Notes: a model not told the origin generated them from the letters alone. DNA of 42,013 nt from Methylophilaceae bacterium (GCA_011391175.1 JAABQZ010000009.1:1-42013), one strand, 5' to 3'; numbered from the stretch's first letter, positions 8,587 through 20,276 are shown. Translations and numbers: made by a program.

Positions 8587-10158
8587 ATGTCTCTGCAACA
8601 AGAAATCACCCGCCGCCGCACTTTCGCCATTATCTCGCACCCAGATGCGGGTAAAACCACCCTCACCGAAAAACTATTATGGTTTGGTGGTGCGATTCAA
8701 GTGGCGGGTGAGGTGCGTGGACGCAAAGCCGCGCGCCATGCCACATCGGATTGGATGGAGCTGGAAAAGCAACGTGGCATTTCGGTGACGTCTTCTGTCA
8801 TGCAGTTTCCGTATCGCGAGCATATGATTAACTTGCTCGATACGCCTGGTCACGATGACTTTTCGGAAGATACTTACAGAACCCTAACAGCGGTAGACTC
8901 TGCTGTGATGGTGATTGACGCGGTGAATGGTGTTGAGGCGCAAACCATCAAGCTTCTGAATGTGTGTCGTATGCGCGACACGCCAATTATCACGTTTATT
9001 AACAAATTAGACCGTGAAAGCCGCCCTCCGATTGAGTTGCTGGACGAAATTGAAACCACCCTAGGTATGGAATGCGCACCCATGACTTGGCCAATTGGCA
9101 TGGGCAAAGGCTTTCGTGGCGTATATAACTTGTATACAGATACTATTTCGTTTTTTGACCCACGTGCCGAAAAAGGCACATCAGAGACGATTAAAGGCCT
9201 TGATAATCCACGCCTAGACGAACTGCTTGGTCATGTGGCCGCAGACTTACGCGTGGACATTGAGCTTGTACGCGGTGCATCGCACAGTTTTGACGCAGCA
9301 CGTTATTTAAGTGGTAAGCAAACGCCTGTGTATTTTGGTTCAGCTATTAATAACTTTGGTGTGCAAAGTTTGTTAGATGCCGTCGTCGATTTATCACCAC
9401 CACCTTTAGCGCGTAAAACCGCCAACCGTGAAGTAAGCGCGGATGAAGCAAAATTCTCGGGCTTTGTGTTTAAAATTCAAGCCAATATGGATCCAAAACA
9501 TCGCGACAGAATCGCCTTTTTGCGCGTATGTTCTGGCCGATTTGAGCGTGGCATGAAGATTAAACAAGTAGCTACTGGCAAAACAATCAGCGTCAACAAT
9601 GCGATCACTTTTATGGCGCAAGACCGCACCACCATGGACGAAGCCTACTCTGGCGATATTATCGGCATCCCCAACCACGGTACCATTAAATTGGGTGATA
9701 CCTTTTCAGAGTCAGAACCTCTTAAATTTATTGGTATTCCTTCTTTCGCACCCGAACACTTTAGACGCGCGCGCATCAAAAACCCGATGAAAATGAAACA
9801 GTTGCAAATTGGTCTAAGACAATTAGCAGAAGAAGGAGCAGCGCAGCTGTTTCGTCCTTTACTAAGCAATGATTTAATTTTAGGCGCAGTCGGCATGTTG
9901 CAGTTTGAGGTAGTGGCGCACAGGCTAGAGCACGAATATAGCGTCGATATGGTGTTTGAGCCTTACGATTGCTACACTGCGCGCTGGCTGCGTGGCTCTG
10001 ACACTGATTTAAAAGCGATTGCCGACAAATATGGTTTTAACGTGGGGCTAGATGGCAACGATGAGTACGTTTACCTTGCTCCTAATCGCGTGAACCTACA
10101 AATGGCGCAAGAGCGTTACCCTGATATTGAATTTTTAGCGACGCGGGAAATTAGCTAG
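8587..10158 (+). CDS. prfC: Peptide chain release factor 3
   Basis: 523 aa; GTPase motifs [46 protein letters not shown]3-type C-terminus. Confidence 0.97.
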   Translation: MSLQQEITRRRTFAIISHPDAGKTTLTEKLLWFGGAIQVAGEVRGRKAARHATSDWMELEKQRGISVTSSVMQFPYREHMINLLDTPGHDDFSEDTYRTLTAVDSAVMVIDAVNGVEAQTIKLLNVCRMRDTPIITFINKLDRESRPPIELLDEIETTLGMECAPMTWPIGMGKGFRGVYNLYTDTISFFDPRAEKGTSETIKGLDNPRLDELLGHVAADLRVDIELVRGASHSFDAARYLSGKQTPVYFGSAINNFGVQSLLDAVVDLSPPPLARKTANREVSADEAKFSGFVFKIQANMDPKHRDRIAFLRVCSGRFERGMKIKQVATGKTISVNNAITFMAQDRTTMDEAYSGDIIGIPNHGTIKLGDTFSESEPLKFIGIPSFAPEHFRRARIKNPMKMKQLQIGLRQLAEEGAAQLFRPLLSNDLILGAVGMLQFEVVAHRLEHEYSVDMVFEPYDCYTARWLRGSDTDLKAIADKYGFNVGLDGNDEYVYLAPNRVNLQMAQERYPDIEFLATREIS

Positions 10159-10203
10159 CTTTTCTCAATGACTAGGCTTTCTAAATTACGAGTCTTTTAA
10201 GAT

Positions 10204-11097
10204 TTAATATTTATCAATAAACGCGGCAAGCGGCTTCAGTAGCTCACCATTGCCGCGCAAAGGCTTAGCCAGCTTAGCCACCATGTCAACATGACCATAG
10301 CTTGCAAACTCAACCACTTCTACTTGACCGTTGTTTTCTTTGATTTTTTTTGCCAAATTAATACTGTTACGCGGCCAAACGGTGGCATCTTTCATGCCCA
10401 CTGCTAACAATAATGGTGGATTTTTACCATCCACAAAATTAATAGGCTGCGATTTCCATCGCTCAGCTTCTGGCCCAAATATCGTCTTTAATCTATCTGA
10501 TTTTAGTGGTAAAAAATCATATGGACCCGCTAGGCCTATCACCCCTGCAAAATCCCTAGGCTGCAACGATTCAGCGGCTAAATATTTAGCGTTAATCGCC
10601 AACATCACCGCAATATGTGCGCCTGCCGAGTGACCCGCCAAGAACACCTTATTGGCATCACCATTATATTTTTTAATATTAGTTTTTACCCATTTGGCCG
10701 CGCTGACAGGGTCTGCCATCAACTCAGGAAACAGCACTTCAGGATATACACGGTAATCTGGAATAACAACAATATAGCCCTTGCTGACTAAAGCTTCAGC
10801 CGCAAACTTATAATCTACACGCTCGCCAGAATCCCAATTGCCACCGTAATAAAAAATAATAACTTTTTTTAGGGCGTCTAATTTTTGAACATCTAAAGTT
10901 TTAGGATTTTTAGGTATGTAAATATCTAATTTTTGACGGCTACTTTCCCCATACTCAACGGCAGAAACCAGTTCGTAGCCATTCTCTGGCACCAGCGAAT
11001 TTAACATTTTTACTGGCGAGCAGGCACTGCTAAAACAAGCCATGACAGCCACTAAATATCGACTAAGCTTATTATTGATTAATTGCATCATGCCCAA
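10204..11097 (-). CDS. Alpha/beta hydrolase (BD-FAE/esterase-lipase type), possible lipoprotein
   Basis: IIFYYGGNWDSGERVDYKF oxyanion region, FLAGHSAGAHIAVM nucleophile elbow, YGHVDMV catalytic His; N-terminal hydrophobic segment with CFSSAC possible lipobox. Confidence 0.85.
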   Translation of the reverse strand: MGMMQLINNKLSRYLVAVMACFSSACSPVKMLNSLVPENGYELVSAVEYGESSRQKLDIYIPKNPKTLDVQKLDALKKVIIFYYGGNWDSGERVDYKFAAEALVSKGYIVVIPDYRVYPEVLFPELMADPVSAAKWVKTNIKKYNGDANKVFLAGHSAGAHIAVMLAINAKYLAAESLQPRDFAGVIGLAGPYDFLPLKSDRLKTIFGPEAERWKSQPINFVDGKNPPLLLAVGMKDATVWPRNSINLAKKIKENNGQVEVVEFASYGHVDMVAKLAKPLRGNGELLKPLAAFIDKY

Positions 11098-11160
11098 TAG
11101 TACGTGACAAATGACAATTTAGTTTCAAAAGCCAATTTCTAAAACCAAGTTGTAAACAGG

Positions 11161-11721
11161 CTAAGCTTCAAACGCTTCGCACAGTTGGCTGAGTAGCTGT
11201 CCAAAAATTGGCAGCACATCTTCTTTACTATGCGGGCTGTCATCATCGGTGCCAGCCACAACAAAGCTCACCGTGAGTTTGTCTACATTCTCTCTAAACT
11301 CTATCCAATGCTCGGCTTCTGCTTCGCCAATTAGCTTAAATTTATTAAAACCACTTTCTATAATTTCCATCAGCTCAGCATCTGGCAAACCCGCAAATAA
11401 AGTCTTAGCGATGGTAACTTGCGCCTTGGTGATATCTGGCGTGACTCCTTCTTTACTTAATGGCGCAGTAAAAAAAGCAAAGGTGAGTAAGGCATAAGCT
11501 TGGTACACACTCAGCATGTCAAAATTATTCTTATACTCATCTGCCGGCTGCCTATCCGCTACCTGAATGGCCTGAAAAGTGACATAACTGGCTAAATAAT
11601 GCGCCGAATCTTCCACCTCGTATTCGGCTAAATTAGTGTTCGGCCGACTGCCATCTCCATCGTCAAAAGTTTCTGCCAAACACAAGGCATGTAACAAGTT
11701 GAGTCGTTTTGAGTAATCCAT
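11161..11721 (-). CDS. Conserved hypothetical protein
   Basis: 186-aa intact ORF between coherent neighbours; family not recognised. Confidence 0.7.
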   Translation of the reverse strand: MDYSKRLNLLHALCLAETFDDGDGSRPNTNLAEYEVEDSAHYLASYVTFQAIQVADRQPADEYKNNFDMLSVYQAYALLTFAFFTAPLSKEGVTPDITKAQVTIAKTLFAGLPDAELMEIIESGFNKFKLIGEAEAEHWIEFRENVDKLTVSFVVAGTDDDSPHSKEDVLPIFGQLLSQLCEAFEA

Positions 11722-11746
11722 GCTATCCCTTTACTGGTTTCTTTAT

Positions 11747-13678
11747 TTAATTAATTTCTGGCAAAGTTTCTAGCTGCTCGTGCAATTCTAGCCAGCGCAT
11801 TTCAGCGTCATCAATCGCTGTTGTTAACTCTGCTTGACGCTTTAATAGTGCTTGCAGTTCAACTTTATTTTGTTGTTCGTATAAATCGGCCTCGCCCGCC
11901 CGCGCGTCTAAATTCACTTTCTCTGCTTGATATTTCTCTAAACTTTTTTCAAGCTGCTCGGTTTCTTTTAACAGCGGCCTACGCGCCAAAATACGTATTT
12001 GCCGTTCTTGCTTTTGTTGAACATACGAACCCTTAACCTCTACCTTGGAAGCCTCACTGGTATTGGCTTGCAGGGTATCGGTTTCGATAGGTCTGTTTTT
12101 TTGGCCATTTTTTTGAGTTGCTAACCATAACTTATAGTCGTCTAAATCGCCATCGAACGCTTCCACTTTGCCACCCGCCACCAGCACAAAATTATCGCAG
12201 CTAGCTTTTAATAAAGCCCTATCATGCGAAACCAAAATCACGCCACCCTGGTAATCTTGCAAAGCCAGCGTTAAAGCATGGCGCATTTCAAGGTCAAGAT
12301 GGTTTGTGGGCTCATCTAGCAATAGTAAATTCGGACGCGTCCATATCAGCAAAGCCAAGGCTAAGCGAGACTTTTCGCCCCCAGAAAAATTTTCAATGCT
12401 GCTACGTGCCATATCACCTTTAAAATCAAAGCCTCCAAGATAGTTCAGGTGTTCTTGCTCACGCGTGTTAGGGTCTAGTCGTAGCATGTGTTGCAGAGGC
12501 GATTCGTGTAGCCGTAGTTGCTCTAATTGATGTTGGGCAAAATAGCCAATGTTTAAATCTTTGCCTTCAACGCGTTTGCCGCTTAAAGCTTTAAGCTCTT
12601 TAGCCAGCAATTTAATCAACGTGGATTTACCCGCGCCATTTTTACCCAGCAAACCAATGCGTTCACCTGGCCGTATCGCGAGTACTACTTTATTAAGTAT
12701 CGCTTTTTCAGAATACCCAGCGTCCACATCATCCAACACCAACAAAGGATCTGGCGCCGCCAAGGGTGCTCTAAACTCAAAACTGAATTGCGAATCGACA
12801 TGCGCAGCTGAAATCATTTCCATGCGTTCCAACGCTTTGATTCGGCTTTGCGCTTGGCGCGCCTTGGTGGCCTGCACCCTAAAACGGTCGATATAGCTAT
12901 GTAAATGCGCAACTTTACGCTGCTGCTTTTCAAACATGGCTTGCTGCAACGCTAGCTTTTCGGCACGTTGCCGCTCGAAATCTGAGTAACCACCGCGATA
13001 CAGCGTAATTGTCTGTTGTTCAATGTGCAGTACGTTATCAATCACCGCATCCAAAAAATCGCGGTCATGCGAAATCATTAATAAAGTACCGCGGTACTCG
13101 CGCAACCAGCCTTCTAGCCAAATGACTGCGTCTAAATCTAAATGGTTAGTTGGCTCATCTAGCAGTAATAAATCTGAGCGGCACATCAGCGCACGTGCCA
13201 AATTAAGCCGCACACGCCAACCGCCAGAGAAATCACTAACTGGCCGCGCTAAATCAGCTTGGCTAAAACCCAAGCCATCTAACAAGGCGGAGGCGCGCGC
13301 CTTTGCGCTATAGCCTTCTATGTCGCTTAAACGGTGATGTAGCTCGGCAATTTTTTCACCTTCGTGGTTGGCTTCAGCTGCCATTAAGGCATTTTCTACT
13401 TGACGCAGCTCTTCATCGCCATCCAAGGTAAATTCAAGCGCAGGTAAACCCAAACTGGGTGTTTCTTGTGCCACATGCGCAATGACCCAACTCGGCGGGA
13501 TTTCTAAATCACCTTTTTCTGGTTGCAACTCACCGCGCAACAAGGCAAATAGCGATGATTTACCCGCGCCATTAGCGCCAATCAAACCTACTTTATGACC
13601 AGGATGTAACTGAAAAGTAGCTGCGTGCAGCAGCACTTTGATGCCGCGCGTGAGACTTAAATTTTTAAATTGAATCAA
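11747..13678 (-). CDS. ABC-F family ATPase (YheS/Uup-like)
   Basis: Two ABC domains (GLIGANGAGKSSLFALL, GLLGKNGAGKSTLIKLL), two signature motifs (DFSGGWRVRLNLA, NFSGGEKSRLALA), two LLLLDEPTNHLDL; no transmembrane domain. Confidence 0.95.
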   Translation of the reverse strand: MIQFKNLSLTRGIKVLLHAATFQLHPGHKVGLIGANGAGKSSLFALLRGELQPEKGDLEIPPSWVIAHVAQETPSLGLPALEFTLDGDEELRQVENALMAAEANHEGEKIAELHHRLSDIEGYSAKARASALLDGLGFSQADLARPVSDFSGGWRVRLNLARALMCRSDLLLLDEPTNHLDLDAVIWLEGWLREYRGTLLMISHDRDFLDAVIDNVLHIEQQTITLYRGGYSDFERQRAEKLALQQAMFEKQQRKVAHLHSYIDRFRVQATKARQAQSRIKALERMEMISAAHVDSQFSFEFRAPLAAPDPLLVLDDVDAGYSEKAILNKVVLAIRPGERIGLLGKNGAGKSTLIKLLAKELKALSGKRVEGKDLNIGYFAQHQLEQLRLHESPLQHMLRLDPNTREQEHLNYLGGFDFKGDMARSSIENFSGGEKSRLALALLIWTRPNLLLLDEPTNHLDLEMRHALTLALQDYQGGVILVSHDRALLKASCDNFVLVAGGKVEAFDGDLDDYKLWLATQKNGQKNRPIETDTLQANTSEASKVEVKGSYVQQKQERQIRILARRPLLKETEQLEKSLEKYQAEKVNLDARAGEADLYEQQNKVELQALLKRQAELTTAIDDAEMRWLELHEQLETLPEIN

Positions 13679-13876
13679 CGAATATCCGAACTTTATACTG
13701 GCTTGTCAGCCAAATTGGCTAAAAGGCGTTATTTTAATGCAATACAGCTTAATTTCTTATTAAATGTTTACGTTTTATTAACAAGTTATTCAAGCAAATT
13801 AAAGTAAAATAAACATCAAGTTAACGCAACTATTTTAAAATCATATTTAAAGTCCTTTTCACCAAACTCAACTTCA

Positions 13877-16800
13877 ATGTCATCCATAAAAAAAATATCC
13901 CGCTGGGTTTTATATGCAGTGTTTACATTGTTACTTGTATTAGCGCTGATAGCACTGGTGATTCGTTTTATTATTTTCCCCAATATCGATAGTTACAAAG
14001 ATTACATCGCTGCACATGCCAGCAAAACTGCGGGGCAAAAAATCACCATTGGTGATATTGAAACGGGATGGGAAGGTGTATCACCGCACTTTATACTTAA
14101 AAATATTGATGTGTTTGACGCAGAAAACCGACCCGCATTGCACCTAAACGATGTATCCGCTAGCATTTCGTGGTTAAGCGTGCCATTACTACAGGTGCGG
14201 CTATATAAACTTGTTATCGAAAATCCTGAGCTGACCATACGCCGCAACGCTGATGGCAGTATTTACTTAGCTGGAATGAGCTTGGCCGGAGAAAGTAAGC
14301 CCGACCTCCCCAATTGGTTGCTGAGCCAGTCTAAAATTCGCATTAAAAATGCGCAAATCATCTGGCTGGATGATTTACGTCAAGCACCACCATTAGCGCT
14401 AAAACAACTTGATTTAACACTGAACAACCCAGCACTTAACAACGCTTTTGCAAAGCACCAATTTGAAATTTCTGCTGTTCCATCGGTTGGCTCCAGTCAA
14501 GCCATTCATGCCAATGGTAGCTTTGTAGGCGGTGATGTCAGCAAAATGAATGATTGGCATGGCAGGCTGACCGTACAGCTTAAACAAGCTGATTTAAGTG
14601 TGTGGCGACCTTGGGTCGATTATCCTGTCAACATGAAAACGGGTATGGGTAACGCTAATATTACGATGGATTTTGACGATGCGAAAATTGAAAAAGTGAG
14701 CGCACAAACTGCTTTAACCAATCTAACAATCGTGCTAGATGAGGAAACTACCCCATTTATCGCAAAGCAGCTAAGCGGCAGTATTGACTGGAGCAACATT
14801 AACAATACGCAAACCTTTAGCGCAAAAAATATCAAGCTCATCAGCAACTCCGGCTTAAATATTAACAACGGCACTGGCGCGCTTAGTAGCAGTACTAAAA
14901 ATGGTAAAGATTGGCTAAAAGCCAACCTCAAACTGGATCGGTTTGATTTAGCCGCTATCAAACAGCTTGCACCTTACTTTAAGCTACCAGCTAACTTCAT
15001 GCTCGATTTAAATGCCTTTTCACCCGTAGGTGAGCTGCAAGGCTTGCAATTGGGCTTTGAGGGTGAGCCCAACAAGCTGGAGGCTTATAAAATTAGTGCC
15101 AACTTTAAAAAATTGGGCCTGAGTGCGCACAATAAAATTCCTGGTTTTAGCAATTTAAGCGGCAAAATTGTTGCCGATGAAGATGGTGGTGAAATCACCC
15201 TAGACACACAAAAAGCCATGCTGGATTTGAAGGACATTTTACGTTGGCCAATTCCTGCAGATAAATTAAATGGCATTGTGACTTGGCGCATAACTGGTGA
15301 AAAGGCCAAAATTAACGCGGAAGAAATTTACATCACCAGTCCGCATATTACTGGCACAGTAAACGCCACTTACGACAAAAATAATATAAAAGGTGGCTAC
15401 TTAAACCTCAATGGGAAATTTGATAAAGGCAATGCCAAATACGCGTTGTTTTATTATCCTATTATGCTGAGCAAGCCCACTTTGCAATGGCTAGACACTT
15501 CTATATTGGCGGGTCGCGCAGAAGATGTGAATCTGACCGTTAAAGGTAATTTGGCAGACTTTCCTTATGTCAATAGCAAAAACCAGCTAGACCAAAAACT
15601 TGGGCTGTTTAGAGTCACGGCTAAAATCAGCGATGCACTACTTGAGTACGGCACTGGCTGGCCAGTCATCGAAGGCTTAGGGCTGGATATGCTATTTGAA
15701 GGTAAGCGCATGGAGTTAAACGCCAATAAAGGCCGTATCTTTGGCAACAATATCATCAAAAGCAAAACCGAAATTGCACAATTAGATTCGGATTGGCCAA
15801 TATTGCACATCGTAAGTGAAGTGGAAGGACCGGTGGCCGAGGGCGTCAAATTTGTTAATGAAAGCCCGGTTAAATTGGTGACGCAAGGCTTCACTGATGA
15901 CTTAAAAACAGCAGGTTACGGCAAACTAAACTTAGAACTCAACATTCCTATGGAGGATTTAGATGCTGCCAAGTACAAAGGTGTATACAAAATTAGCAAC
16001 GGCAGTATTTTTGCAAAGTTAAATATTGGCTTAATAGAACTTGCAAAACTCAATGGCATCCTCAGCTTCACCGAAAACAGCTTAACTGCACAAAACGTGA
16101 CTACCGAAATTTTGGGTGGCCCAGCGCAATTTAGCCTTAAAACCGGTGCAGATAAAATCATACGTGTGTCTGCCAATGGCAAATTGAATGACGCTGGCAT
16201 AAAAAAACTTACTGTAAATACATTAGTAAACCGTATGCAAGGCAGCGCCGATTGGACTGGTGAATTCACCATTAAAAAACCGTTGCTAGATGCAAAAATA
16301 CAGTCTAATTTAGTTGGCATGGCGATAGACCTGCCGCCGCCATTTAACAAACCTGCTAGCCAAAGTGTGCTATTTACGTTGGATAAAAAGCAGCAAAGCC
16401 CTAGCTACGATAGCATTAATATTGCTTATGGCAATATGATTTCTGCAAAACTATTGCGGACTGAGCAGGCGGGTCAGCTAGTGATAGAGCGTGGCGACAT
16501 TGGTGTCAATATGCCTGCAGAAATATCAAGTCAAATCGGTTTATCAGTGCATGGCAAACTAGATTATGTCAATGCAGACGATTGGTTGGCATTATTTAAC
16601 CAAGCACCCAAAAACACCGACACAACCCCGCTAAAAATCAACAAAGCCAATGTAGCGATACAAAAATTCGATGTTTTTGGTCGCAGTTTAAATGCGCTTA
16701 AGGTGACTGCGCAACCCAATAATACTGGCCTAAAAATGGCGATTGAAAGCCAAGAAATCACAGGTGATGCCGAGTGGCAAGCTGTCAGCAACCAGCATAC

Positions 16801-17758
16801 TAGCGGCAAAATTATTGCGCGACTGAAAAATCTAACCATTCCCGACAATACTGAAAATAAAGCCAAAGAAGCTAAAACTGAAGCCTCTAAAAGCGATATT
16901 CGTAAATTAGCCAACGGCTACCCAGCACTCGATGTGACTGCCGATAATTTTCAGCTAGGCAATAAAAAGCTGGGGAACCTAACCTTAAATGCTTTTGAAA
17001 ATAACGATGATTGGGTAATACAAAAGCTCAACATCAGCAACCCAGACAGCACCTTAGTTGCTGATGGCACTTGGCAAAATTGGACGCGAAACCCTAACAC
17101 CAGTCTAAATTTTGTGCTTAAAGCAGACAGTATTGGCAAGGCCTTAAAACGCTTTGGCCAGCCCGATGCGGTAAGGGGCGGCATTGCTGAAATTTCAGGC
17201 CAACTTAAATGGGCGGGAAGTCCACATGAGTTTGATACTACAAGCTTAAGTGGCAACTTCAAGCTAGAAGCCAGCAAAGGTCAAATTTTAAAAGTACAGC
17301 CTGGTGTTGGCCGCTTGTTTGGCTTGCTCAGTTTACAAAGCTTACCGCGTCGTTTAAGTTTAGATTTTAGAGATTTGTTCAACGATGGCTTTGCCTTTGA
17401 TAAAATTAGTGCCAACGCAAAAATTGACAATGGTGTTTTGCGTAGCGACGACTTTTTTATGACCGGGCCAGCGGCGGAAGCCAAAATCAAGGGAGAAACT
17501 AATCTCAAAACCGAGACCCAAAATTTGAGGGTACAAGTCATTCCGCATGTAAGTGACAGCCTCTCACTGGCGGCACTAGCTGGCGGTCCCATTGTTGGCG
17601 CTGCGGCATTTGTTGCGCAAAAGATACTAAAAGACCCTTTTAACAAAATTGCCTCAAGCGAGTATGTGATTACTGGTACTTGGGATAATCCGAAAGAGAT
17701 AGAATCTGAAAAAGATAAGGCGAATAAACCCAGCAACACCTCACCCTTAACGCCATAA
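13877..17758 (+). CDS. yhdP: YhdP family AsmA-like envelope protein
   Basis: 1293 aa; N-terminal TM segment, long AsmA-like beta repetitive body, C-terminal GVGRLFGLLSLQSLPRRLSLDFRDLF...FDKISANAKIDNGVL...GPAAEAKIKGE; upstream of nit and tldD. Confidence 0.93.
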   Translation: MSSIKKISRWVLYAVFTLLLVLALIALVIRFIIFPNIDSYKDYIAAHASKTAGQKITIGDIETGWEGVSPHFILKNIDVFDAENRPALHLNDVSASISWLSVPLLQVRLYKLVIENPELTIRRNADGSIYLAGMSLAGESKPDLPNWLLSQSKIRIKNAQIIWLDDLRQAPPLALKQLDLTLNNPALNNAFAKHQFEISAVPSVGSSQAIHANGSFVGGDVSKMNDWHGRLTVQLKQADLSVWRPWVDYPVNMKTGMGNANITMDFDDAKIEKVSAQTALTNLTIVLDEETTPFIAKQLSGSIDWSNINNTQTFSAKNIKLISNSGLNINNGTGALSSSTKNGKDWLKANLKLDRFDLAAIKQLAPYFKLPANFMLDLNAFSPVGELQGLQLGFEGEPNKLEAYKISANFKKLGLSAHNKIPGFSNLSGKIVADEDGGEITLDTQKAMLDLKDILRWPIPADKLNGIVTWRITGEKAKINAEEIYITSPHITGTVNATYDKNNIKGGYLNLNGKFDKGNAKYALFYYPIMLSKPTLQWLDTSILAGRAEDVNLTVKGNLADFPYVNSKNQLDQKLGLFRVTAKISDALLEYGTGWPVIEGLGLDMLFEGKRMELNANKGRIFGNNIIKSKTEIAQLDSDWPILHIVSEVEGPVAEGVKFVNESPVKLVTQGFTDDLKTAGYGKLNLELNIPMEDLDAAKYKGVYKISNGSIFAKLNIGLIELAKLNGILSFTENSLTAQNVTTEILGGPAQFSLKTGADKIIRVSANGKLNDAGIKKLTVNTLVNRMQGSADWTGEFTIKKPLLDAKIQSNLVGMAIDLPPPFNKPASQSVLFTLDKKQQSPSYDSINIAYGNMISAKLLRTEQAGQLVIERGDIGVNMPAEISSQIGLSVHGKLDYVNADDWLALFNQAPKNTDTTPLKINKANVAIQKFDVFGRSLNALKVTAQPNNTGLKMAIESQEITGDAEWQAVSNQHTSGKIIARLKNLTIPDNTENKAKEAKTEASKSDIRKLANGYPALDVTADNFQLGNKKLGNLTLNAFENNDDWVIQKLNISNPDSTLVADGTWQNWTRNPNTSLNFVLKADSIGKALKRFGQPDAVRGGIAEISGQLKWAGSPHEFDTTSLSGNFKLEASKGQILKVQPGVGRLFGLLSLQSLPRRLSLDFRDLFNDGFAFDKISANAKIDNGVLRSDDFFMTGPAAEAKIKGETNLKTETQNLRVQVIPHVSDSLSLAALAGGPIVGAAAFVAQKILKDPFNKIASSEYVITGTWDNPKEIESEKDKANKPSNTSPLTP

Positions 17759-17795
17759 ACTAATAAAAATTAACATAAAAATTAAGAGAGTTAGC

Positions 17796-18656
17796 ATGCC
17801 AATTACATCACGCAGCAAACAGACCAAACCTACGCAAACTGCAGCTGGCACCTTTAAAGTAGCTGGCATACAGATGGCCTCTAGCCCCCAAGTGTCTTCA
17901 AATCTGACTGAGACTGAGCGCCTAATCGCCATCGCCGCACAGCAGGGTGCAAAAATTGTTGTGCTGCCAGAGTATTTTTGCATCATGGGCTTGAAAGACA
18001 TCGATAAAGTGCAAGTACGCGAAAAGCCAAATGATGGCCCAATTCAAAGCTTTCTTTCCAAAATGGCGCGCGATTACGAAATTTGGCTGATAGGTGGCAC
18101 CATTCCCTTGGTCAGCAATTATCCGAACAAAGTGCGCAATAGCTGCTTAGTGTATAACGATAAAGGTGAACAAGTCGCACGTTACGACAAAATTCATTTA
18201 TTTGGGCTGGATTTAGGTACCGAGCATTATCATGAAGAAACCACTATCGAAGCAGGCAATCAAGTCATTTCGGTGGATACTCCTTACGGCAAAATTGGGC
18301 TATCCATTTGTTACGATTTACGCTTTCCCGAGCTGTATCGCGCGATGGGAGAAGTAGATATGATTGTGATTCCCTCCGCCTTTACCGAAACCACAGGCAA
18401 AGCGCACTGGGAAAGCCTGATCCGCGCTCGCGCTATCGAAAATTTATGCTACGTGATTGCACCCGCGCAGGGTGGCTACCATTTATCGGGCCGCGAAACG
18501 CATGGCAACAGTATGATTGTAGACCCGTGGGGCGTTATACTAGACCGTCTGCCGCGCGGCTCTGGCATTGTGATTGCATCAATTAATCGAGATTATCAAG
18601 CCAGCTTACGCAACAGCCTGCCAGCGCTTAAACACCGCACCATTAAAGCAATTTAA
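17796..18656 (+). CDS. Carbon-nitrogen hydrolase (Nit1/deaminated glutathione amidase-like)
   Basis: VVLPEYFCIMG, KIHLFGLDLG and GLSICYDLRFPELYRAMG: Glu-Lys-Cys triad motifs. Confidence 0.92.
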   Translation: MPITSRSKQTKPTQTAAGTFKVAGIQMASSPQVSSNLTETERLIAIAAQQGAKIVVLPEYFCIMGLKDIDKVQVREKPNDGPIQSFLSKMARDYEIWLIGGTIPLVSNYPNKVRNSCLVYNDKGEQVARYDKIHLFGLDLGTEHYHEETTIEAGNQVISVDTPYGKIGLSICYDLRFPELYRAMGEVDMIVIPSAFTETTGKAHWESLIRARAIENLCYVIAPAQGGYHLSGRETHGNSMIVDPWGVILDRLPRGSGIVIASINRDYQASLRNSLPALKHRTIKAI

Positions 18657-18729
18657 GCTCTTAATTCAAGAATATACTTAGCGCATTTTATTACTGCGCT
18701 GGTATAGTAAAATTCATTTATGTCACCAT

Positions 18730-20205
18730 ATGTATATTATGAAAATTGAACAGCCAAACTTAACTAACGCAAACCACTTTGAGACTGCGCATGATGTTTT
18801 GCTTAAGCCTGCAGGCCTTACTGCAAGCGCGTTGCAGGGCATCCTTGGCAATATCATGTCACACCAAGTAGATTATGCTGATTTATACTTTCAATATAGC
18901 CGCAGTGAATCTTGGGGGCTAGAAGAAGGTCAGGTTAAATCGGGCAATTTCAGCATTGACCAAGGCGTAGGCGTACGCGCAGTCAGTGGCGAAAAAACCG
19001 CTTTTGCCTATTCTGATGACATTAACATGCCCGCCTTACAAGCTGCTTCAAATGCCACAAAATCGATTGCTGCTTTAGGTTTAGAACAAACAGGTAAGAG
19101 TGTTATTACCAAGCAGAACCATCAGCTTTATTTGCCACAAGACCCAATTGCTAGTTTAAGTGCCGATGCAAAAGTAAAACTACTTGAACGCTTAGAGCAA
19201 TTTGCCAAACAAATAGACCCTCGAGTCACACAAGTCATGGCCAGCATTGCAGGTGAGTATGAAGTGATTATGGTGGCGCGTAGCGACGGCGTGATGGCGG
19301 CCGATGTGCGGCCATTGGTACGCATTTCAATACAAGTACATGCCGAAAAAAATGGTCGCCGCGAACAAGGTTCAAGCGGTGGTGGTGGGCGTTTTGATTA
19401 CAGCTACTTTACCGATGAAATCTTACTCGAATATGCACAAAAAGCCGTGCATCAAGCATTGGTAAATTTAGATGCGCGCCCTGCCCCCGCTGGTAGCATG
19501 ACGGTCGTATTAGGCGCAGGTTGGCCAGGTATTTTATTGCACGAAGCGATTGGCCACGGCCTAGAAGGCGATTTCAACCGCAAAGGCAGTAGCGCATTTG
19601 CCAATATGATGGGCAAACGAGTCGCAGCCAAAGGCATTACCATTGTGGATGACGGGACTATTACAGATAGAAGAGGCTCGCTCACCATGGACGATGAAGG
19701 CAACCAAACCAACAAAACGGTGTTGATTGAAGATGGTATTTTGCGTGGCTATATTCAAGATAGCTTAAATGCACGCTTGATGAATATGCCACTGACAGGC
19801 AATGCTCGCCGTGAAAGTTACGCGCACATCCCGATGCCGCGCATGACCAATACTTATATGCACAATGGCGACAAAGACCCGGCTGAGATTATTAAATCAG
19901 TCAAAAAGGGCTTATATGCCGCCAACTTTGGTGGTGGGCAAGTGGACATCACCAGCGGCAAGTTTGTATTCAGTGCCGCTGAAGCTTATATGATTGAAGA
20001 TGGCAAGATTACCTACCCGGTTAAAGGTGCAACCCTCATCGGCAACGGCCCAGATGTGTTAACGCGAGTGTCGATGATCGGCAACGATATGCAACTTGAT
20101 TCAGGCGTTGGTACTTGCGGAAAAGAAGGTCAAAGCGTGCCCGTCGGTGTAGGTCAGCCTACCCTTAAAATTGATGGTTTAACGGTGGGTGGTACAGCTT
20201 CCTAG
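18730..20205 (+). CDS. tldD: Metalloprotease TldD
   Basis: HEAIGHGLEGDFNRKGSSAFANMMGKRVA (HExxxH) and typical TldD C-terminus GNGPDVLTRVSMIGNDMQLDSGVGTCGKEGQSVPVGVGQPTLKI. Starts 'MYIM'; ATG at 18739 is an alternative. Confidence 0.96.
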   Translation: MYIMKIEQPNLTNANHFETAHDVLLKPAGLTASALQGILGNIMSHQVDYADLYFQYSRSESWGLEEGQVKSGNFSIDQGVGVRAVSGEKTAFAYSDDINMPALQAASNATKSIAALGLEQTGKSVITKQNHQLYLPQDPIASLSADAKVKLLERLEQFAKQIDPRVTQVMASIAGEYEVIMVARSDGVMAADVRPLVRISIQVHAEKNGRREQGSSGGGGRFDYSYFTDEILLEYAQKAVHQALVNLDARPAPAGSMTVVLGAGWPGILLHEAIGHGLEGDFNRKGSSAFANMMGKRVAAKGITIVDDGTITDRRGSLTMDDEGNQTNKTVLIEDGILRGYIQDSLNARLMNMPLTGNARRESYAHIPMPRMTNTYMHNGDKDPAEIIKSVKKGLYAANFGGGQVDITSGKFVFSAAEAYMIEDGKITYPVKGATLIGNGPDVLTRVSMIGNDMQLDSGVGTCGKEGQSVPVGVGQPTLKIDGLTVGGTAS

Positions 20206-20234
20206 TGCATTTTAAGGCTGATTTTACGCAATAA

Positions 20235-20259
20235 AAAAGGGTGCAAATTGCACCCTTTT
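20235..20259. terminator. Bidirectional intrinsic terminator between tldD and efp
   Basis: AAAAGGGTGC-AAATT-GCACCCTTTT; perfect 10-bp stem flanked by A and T tracts between convergent genes. Confidence 0.9.
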
Positions 20260-20276
20260 AATATCAATTCAAAAAA

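Noticed and set aside
17281-17739. 152-aa minus-strand ORF antisense to yhdP (also 15916-16350 and others)
   Set aside because: Shadow ORFs of the long yhdP frame; no recognisable domain.
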